Origin: Mucilaginibacter sp. PAMC 26640
Lineage (GTDB): Bacteria > Bacteroidota > Bacteroidia > Sphingobacteriales > Sphingobacteriaceae
Assembly (NCBI GenBank): GCA_001596135.1
Contig: CP014773.1
Coordinates: 1,736,001-1,800,000, forward strand
Length of the DNA: 64,000 bases
Direction: 5' to 3'
Shown one piece after another: positions 60,239-64,000 of this stretch. The notes beneath the pieces are model-generated. The model worked only from the letters and a program-made list of their open reading frames with translations, was not told where the DNA came from and ran no database searches. Made by a program: the position numbers and the translations under genes. Positions within the stretch are counted from its first letter, which is position 1. Every line of letters starts with the position of its first letter.

Positions 60239-62548
60239 ACTTCCAGCTTCAATTTCACCTTTAGCTGCATCACCCGGATCGGTTACATAAATTTTTAATG
60301 GCGTTTGCCGCAAACGCGTTCCAGGGGTTTGCACCGGCGCGGTATAAATGTATTTTACCGTTATTTGATGAAGTCCCTCCGCCAGCGGCAGGACGGGTTC
60401 ACTTTCGGTTATTTTTTCACCGTCTATAAATAGCTGCGTATCCGTATACGATCCCTGCGAAAAATTGTAGTTGCCCGTTTCCGGGATCTTTACATATCCA
60501 TTGTAAGTGACACCGAAGTATGGATTGTACTTTTTCAATGGTTCCGCATTCAATTTATCGGTGGTGGCCGAATCGGTTGCGGCTACGTAATCCAGTTGAT
60601 CGGGTGAGGTAAACCGGCCCTTGATCATTTTATATTGCAAGCCGGGTTTATTGGCTGTGTATGTCGAGGCAGGTAATACCGCCCTGTTGACCATTAATAC
60701 GCGGGTAGCAATGCTCCTTCGCCCAGATGGGGTGATCACCCTTGTTTTAAATTCCCGTTTTTCGCCTGCCGGGATAATGATCGTTCCCGGGGTAATGTAT
60801 TCCAGGTCGGTATCCAGCGGATCGCGGCCGTTCAGGGTATAGTAAATGTGTGCACCCGGCACTACCGTTGTGGGGGCATAGGTAAACCTTTGGCCTATCA
60901 GCATCGTGTCTAAAACAGGCAGTGCCGTAGGTACCCGGTAATTGTAGCCCATGGCATCCAGCCTTGCAAAGTGGTTCGCAAGCCTTACCCCGGCAAAATT
61001 GTTATAGTTTTTATTTTCGAGCTTGGTCCAGGCTACTTCCGCCAGGGCAAACAGCCGCGGAAAGATCTGGTATTGCAGCTTGGCTACAGTAGGTACATAT
61101 TCCGTCCATAAATTACCCTGTGTGCCAATTACGTATTTGCGTTCATCCGGTGTAAGTTGGCTAGATACAGGGTCATAATTATAGGTTTCCTGCAACACCG
61201 CGTAACGGCCAAAGGATACAGGCTCCTGTGGTGAGGCACTCTGATAATGGTCGAAGTAGTTACCGGTTGTTTGCGGGGTCATGATCACATTATGATGCTG
61301 ACGGGCAGCAGCAATGCCGCCTTCCTCGCCGGTCCAGCTCATTACGGTGGCATTTGGTGCCAGGCCGCCCTCCAGGATCTCGTCCCAACCAATGATGCTG
61401 CGCCCTTTAGCATTGATGAATTTCTCCATCCGCTGTATAAAGTAGCTCTGCACGCCATTCTCATCCTTCAGGTTCTTTTCCTTAATCAGGTTCTGCACAA
61501 ATGCCGATTCCTTCCAGGGTTGTTTATTGGCTTCATCGCCGCCAATGTGGATATACTTGCTCGGGAAAAGATCCATCACCTCGGTCATTACATTTTCCAA
61601 AAAGGTAAAGGTTTCTTCGGTAGGGCAGTAGAGACCATTCAGGCTTCTCGATGGTTTACTGGGATCAGCGGGTTCGCAGCGCAATTCCGGGTAAGCGCGC
61701 AAGGCGGCGTCGGAATGCGCGGGCATTTCAATTTCGGGTACTACGTTGATAAACCTGTCGGCCGCAAATTTCACTACCTCACGGATCTGGTCCTGTGTGT
61801 AAAAGCCGCCGTAGCTCAGGCTGTCGGGCCAGTCGCGGTTGGTGCCGTACATCGTTTGCTGGCGAAAACCGCCGACTTCCGTTAGCTTTGGGTATTTTTT
61901 GATCTCTATGCGCCAGCCCTGGCCATCCACCAAATGCCAATGGAAGGTATTGAGCTTATAGGCTGCCAGCAGCTCTATCACTTTTTTTACCTGTGGCACG
62001 GTGAAGAAATGGCGCGATACATCCAGCATCATGCCCCTGTAGCCAAACCTGGGTGCGTCGTCAATGGTAACACAGGGCAATTGTACCGTAGCAGAGGGCT
62101 GCACCGGGAACAATTGCATCAGCGTTTGCATTCCATAAAACAGGCCCGCACCCTTACCGGTAATAGTGATTTTTTTTGGGGTGATGGTAAGTTTATAACC
62201 TTCTGCGGGTAACAGATCTGCCCCGGCAGCGGTAAGCACTAAGCCGGTGGCTGTTTTACTTTTATGATTGTATTTGCTTATCTTATTTTTAAAATGACCG
62301 TTACTTTGCAGGAAATCCAATAAGAACAAAACCGTTCTATCCTTTGGGTTATCTGCCTTAATGGTGGTTGCCGAACTGAAAGTAAATGTCCCTGCAGATT
62401 GAATAACCGAGGCAGGGGCAGGGATAATTCCTATATAAGGATCGGTTGCGGGTGCCTGCGCATGCAACTGACCAGCGCCCGCTATGAGCATAACTAATAC
62501 CTTTAAAGTAATCCGAATAATTTTGTTTTGAGGAATTTTCTCGTTCAT
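60227..62548 (-). CDS. GH20 beta-N-acetylhexosaminidase
   Basis: A 773-residue exported enzyme with signal peptide ITLKVLVMLIAGAGQLHAQ. The GH20b N-terminal domain (IGIIPAPASVIQSAGTF) precedes a TIM barrel with GYRGMMLDVSRHFF, the HWHLVDGQGWRIEI motif and the catalytic Asp338-Glu339 pair in HIGGDEANKQPW. A C-terminal PA14-like domain (about 640-750: GYVKIPETGNYNFSQGSYTD) may bind sugar. It releases terminal GlcNAc/GalNAc from chitin oligomers or glycoproteins, probably in the periplasm. It is divergent from the PfkB kinase gene; the stop overlaps the convergent esterase. Confidence 0.94.
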   Translation of the reverse strand: MNEKIPQNKIIRITLKVLVMLIAGAGQLHAQAPATDPYIGIIPAPASVIQSAGTFTFSSATTIKADNPKDRTVLFLLDFLQSNGHFKNKISKYNHKSKTATGLVLTAAGADLLPAEGYKLTITPKKITITGKGAGLFYGMQTLMQLFPVQPSATVQLPCVTIDDAPRFGYRGMMLDVSRHFFTVPQVKKVIELLAAYKLNTFHWHLVDGQGWRIEIKKYPKLTEVGGFRQQTMYGTNRDWPDSLSYGGFYTQDQIREVVKFAADRFINVVPEIEMPAHSDAALRAYPELRCEPADPSKPSRSLNGLYCPTEETFTFLENVMTEVMDLFPSKYIHIGGDEANKQPWKESAFVQNLIKEKNLKDENGVQSYFIQRMEKFINAKGRSIIGWDEILEGGLAPNATVMSWTGEEGGIAAARQHHNVIMTPQTTGNYFDHYQSASPQEPVSFGRYAVLQETYNYDPVSSQLTPDERKYVIGTQGNLWTEYVPTVAKLQYQIFPRLFALAEVAWTKLENKNYNNFAGVRLANHFARLDAMGYNYRVPTALPVLDTMLIGQRFTYAPTTVVPGAHIYYTLNGRDPLDTDLEYITPGTIIIPAGEKREFKTRVITPSGRRSIATRVLMVNRAVLPASTYTANKPGLQYKMIKGRFTSPDQLDYVAATDSATTDKLNAEPLKKYNPYFGVTYNGYVKIPETGNYNFSQGSYTDTQLFIDGEKITESEPVLPLAEGLHQITVKYIYTAPVQTPGTRLRQTPLKIYVTDPGDAAKGEIEAGSLFY

Positions 62549-62663
62549 TATGAGGTAGATGTAAAATAACAGCCGCCAATTTAAGAATTATGTGTTAACA
62601 ATTATATTAAGCTATGGTAACAAATACTCTACAAGCTTATCTTTACACCTTTAATAAAAACGC

Positions 62664-63533
62664 ATGTTTGATATTTGTTGCATAGGGCATATTACAATAG
62701 ATAAAGTAGTTACCACCCGTTCGGTGATGCATATGGCCGGTGGAACGGCCTTTTATTTTTCGCACGCCATGCGTAATATGGATGTGAATTATGGGCTGGT
62801 GACGGCCCTTGCCGAAACGGAATTGCAAAGCGTTACGGATCTGCGTGAACTGGGCATAGCGGTAACGGCTTTACCCAGTCAGCACTCTGTTTATTTTGAG
62901 AATATTTATGGTGAGAACCAGGATAACCGTACCCAGCGGGTTTTACAGAAAGCGGATGCCTTTAGCATAGCTGACCTGGAAGGGGTGGAGGCCACTATTT
63001 TTCATTTAGGGCCCTTGCTTGCAGATGACATGCCTACCGATCTGATTAAAGACCTGTTCAGCCGTGGTAATGTATCGGTAGATGCCCAGGGGTATTTACG
63101 TGAGGTGATAGATCAGGGCGTACATGCCATTGACTGGACCGATAAAAAAGAAGCCCTGCAGTATGTAGATATTTTAAAAGTGAACGAACACGAGTTGGAG
63201 GTGCTTACCGGGTTTGCCGATATTGAGGAAGGTGCAAAAGTACTGGCCGAATGGGGCGTGAAGGAAGTGGTGATCACATTGGGCAGTATGGGTTCTGTAA
63301 TTTATGCTGATGATATTTTCACAACAATTCCGCCGTATAAACCAGCAGATATTGTGGATGCTACCGGTTGTGGTGATACCTATATGGCCGGCTATCTATA
63401 CCGGCGGATAAAGGGCGATAATGTATCAGATTCGGGCAAATTTGCGTCTGCAATGGCAGGTTTGAAGATCGGTAATGCGGGGCCTTTTAAAGGAACGGAA
63501 GACGATGTTCACGCAATGATGTTGCGGAAATAA
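62664..63533 (+). CDS. PfkB family carbohydrate kinase
   Basis: A 289-residue kinase. The N-terminal CCIGHITIDKVV is the ribokinase-type start, and MAGGTAFYFSHAMRNM is PfkB signature 1. The C-terminal DATGCGDTYMAGYLYRRIKG is signature 2, with the catalytic Asp238 in GCGD. The sugar substrate is not certain; its divergence from a GH20 gene (115 bp) makes a role in amino-sugar or nucleoside phosphorylation possible. It is soluble and cytoplasmic. Confidence 0.9.
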   Translation: MFDICCIGHITIDKVVTTRSVMHMAGGTAFYFSHAMRNMDVNYGLVTALAETELQSVTDLRELGIAVTALPSQHSVYFENIYGENQDNRTQRVLQKADAFSIADLEGVEATIFHLGPLLADDMPTDLIKDLFSRGNVSVDAQGYLREVIDQGVHAIDWTDKKEALQYVDILKVNEHELEVLTGFADIEEGAKVLAEWGVKEVVITLGSMGSVIYADDIFTTIPPYKPADIVDATGCGDTYMAGYLYRRIKGDNVSDSGKFASAMAGLKIGNAGPFKGTEDDVHAMMLRK

Positions 63534-63690
63534 TAGTATAGCCGTTGGTTGTATCCAGTTAAATCTGCCCGGTTAATGTTTTGGAGGGTTTTTAATTGAG
63601 GGTTAAATCTGTAGAAATCCGACGTGTCCTCCGCACGCATTGACTTAGCGTTTACGCAAACATTATCAGTGGGTTAAATGAGCGAAAAAA

Positions 63691-63708
63691 TTTTCATTTA
63701 ATTTTCAT
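63691..63708 (+). promoter_or_regulatory. TTTTCAT-N4-TTTTCAT direct repeat
   Basis: TTTTCAT at 63691-63697 and 63702-63708 are separated by TTAA, giving an 11-nt period as in PhoB boxes (7-nt repeats with 4-nt AT spacer). It lies 60 bp before the start of the small gene at 63768. Confidence 0.45.
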
Positions 63709-63767
63709 GTTCGTAAAATATTCCCATATTACTATCGTTATGTATTTAAACAAAAAAACGCTAGCTT

Positions 63768-63965
63768 ATGGGTCAAACCTTTACATCAAATTTTTACGCT
63801 GTCAACAACAAAGCTCAGATGAAAGATTCAGATGTGCATGAAAACCTGGACGCGGATGCAATGATATTTTATCATTCCATTCGTGCTGATTTGGATCTCT
63901 TGAAAAAGAAACCAAAGCTGCAGACCATTCATCACATCCTTGATTATTCAAAGAGCTTGCGTTAA
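63768..63965 (+). CDS. Small hypothetical protein, 65 residues
   Basis: It begins MGQTFTSNFYAVNNKAQMKD and ends HHILDYSKSLR. It is soluble, without signal or membrane segment, with a predicted helix over about residues 27-62 (DADAMIFYHSIRADLDLLKKK). No family was recognised. It has its own promoter-like region with an 11-nt direct repeat 60 bp upstream. Confidence 0.6.
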   Translation: MGQTFTSNFYAVNNKAQMKDSDVHENLDADAMIFYHSIRADLDLLKKKPKLQTIHHILDYSKSLR

Positions 63966-64000
63966 GCCGCACAGCGTCTCCGAAACTGGTTCATAGATCA

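Overview
The window comes from a member of the Bacteroidota, most likely a Sphingobacteriaceae genus such as Mucilaginibacter or Pedobacter. The signs are a SusC/SusD glycan-uptake pair, several SusC/Oar-type TonB receptors with N-terminal carboxypeptidase-like domains, a flexirubin-type dialkylresorcinol gene set (darA/darB), TAnnTTTG-type -7 promoter elements and few Shine-Dalgarno sequences. The genus is an inference from protein style. No rRNA, tRNA, CRISPR array, transposase or integrase was seen.

Layout. (1) 1-6205: one edge of a flexirubin/dialkylresorcinol locus. Leftward genes are darB (cut by the window edge), darA and a small exported protein. Rightward genes are an enoyl-reductase-like SDR, a FabZ/FabA-like dehydratase, a KAS II, an ACP and a phosphopantetheinyl transferase. 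A perfect 10-bp inverted repeat lies in the divergent promoter. (2) 6505-21864: a complete starch utilisation locus with a SusR-like membrane regulator, SusC, SusD, SusE, a SusA-like GH13, an MFS sugar permease, a type I pullulanase and a GH13 lipoprotein amylase, punctuated by hairpins. (3) 22066-30838: a GH51 arabinofuranosidase, a leftward FAD protein/DUF1543/GNAT operon, a 53-aa ORF, exonuclease III and a GH36 alpha-galactosidase. (4) 30839-38394: an accessory-looking module with a leftward two-component system, a divergent beta-lactamase-fold serine hydrolase, and an ABC ATPase with its permease. It is bracketed by two sets of short direct repeats and has large non-coding gaps. (5) 38395-38946: a PixA/AidA-family protein. 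(6) 39374-47132: a two-component system and a CzcCBA-type RND metal efflux operon, with a four-unit 11-nt repeat array in the efflux promoter. (7) 47308-49765: a 43-aa membrane peptide, a GT4 glycosyltransferase, a His-rich two-TM protein and a MarR regulator. (8) 49932-58242: a TonB receptor with a beta-helix-like lipoprotein, an unusual wHTH-XRE double-HTH regulator and an Oar-like TonB receptor. (9) 58603-63965: a flavin reductase, an esterase, a GH20 hexosaminidase, a PfkB kinase and a small hypothetical protein.

How parts work together. The starch genes form a coherent path: outer-membrane capture (SusC/D/E and a lipoprotein amylase), periplasmic debranching and hydrolysis (pullulanase, SusA-like GH13), inner-membrane import (MFS), and control by a SusR-like sensor. 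The RND operon carries the Asp/Asp/Glu motif of divalent-cation CzcA pumps and appears to be driven by the adjacent response regulator. The most novel-looking parts are the repeat-bracketed module at 30.9-38.1 kb and the recurring 11-nt-periodic repeats at 33.2, 41.4, 54.9 and 63.7 kb, which have the geometry of OmpR/PhoB-type operators. No clearly undescribed multi-gene machine could be demonstrated; the candidates are scored in the findings.
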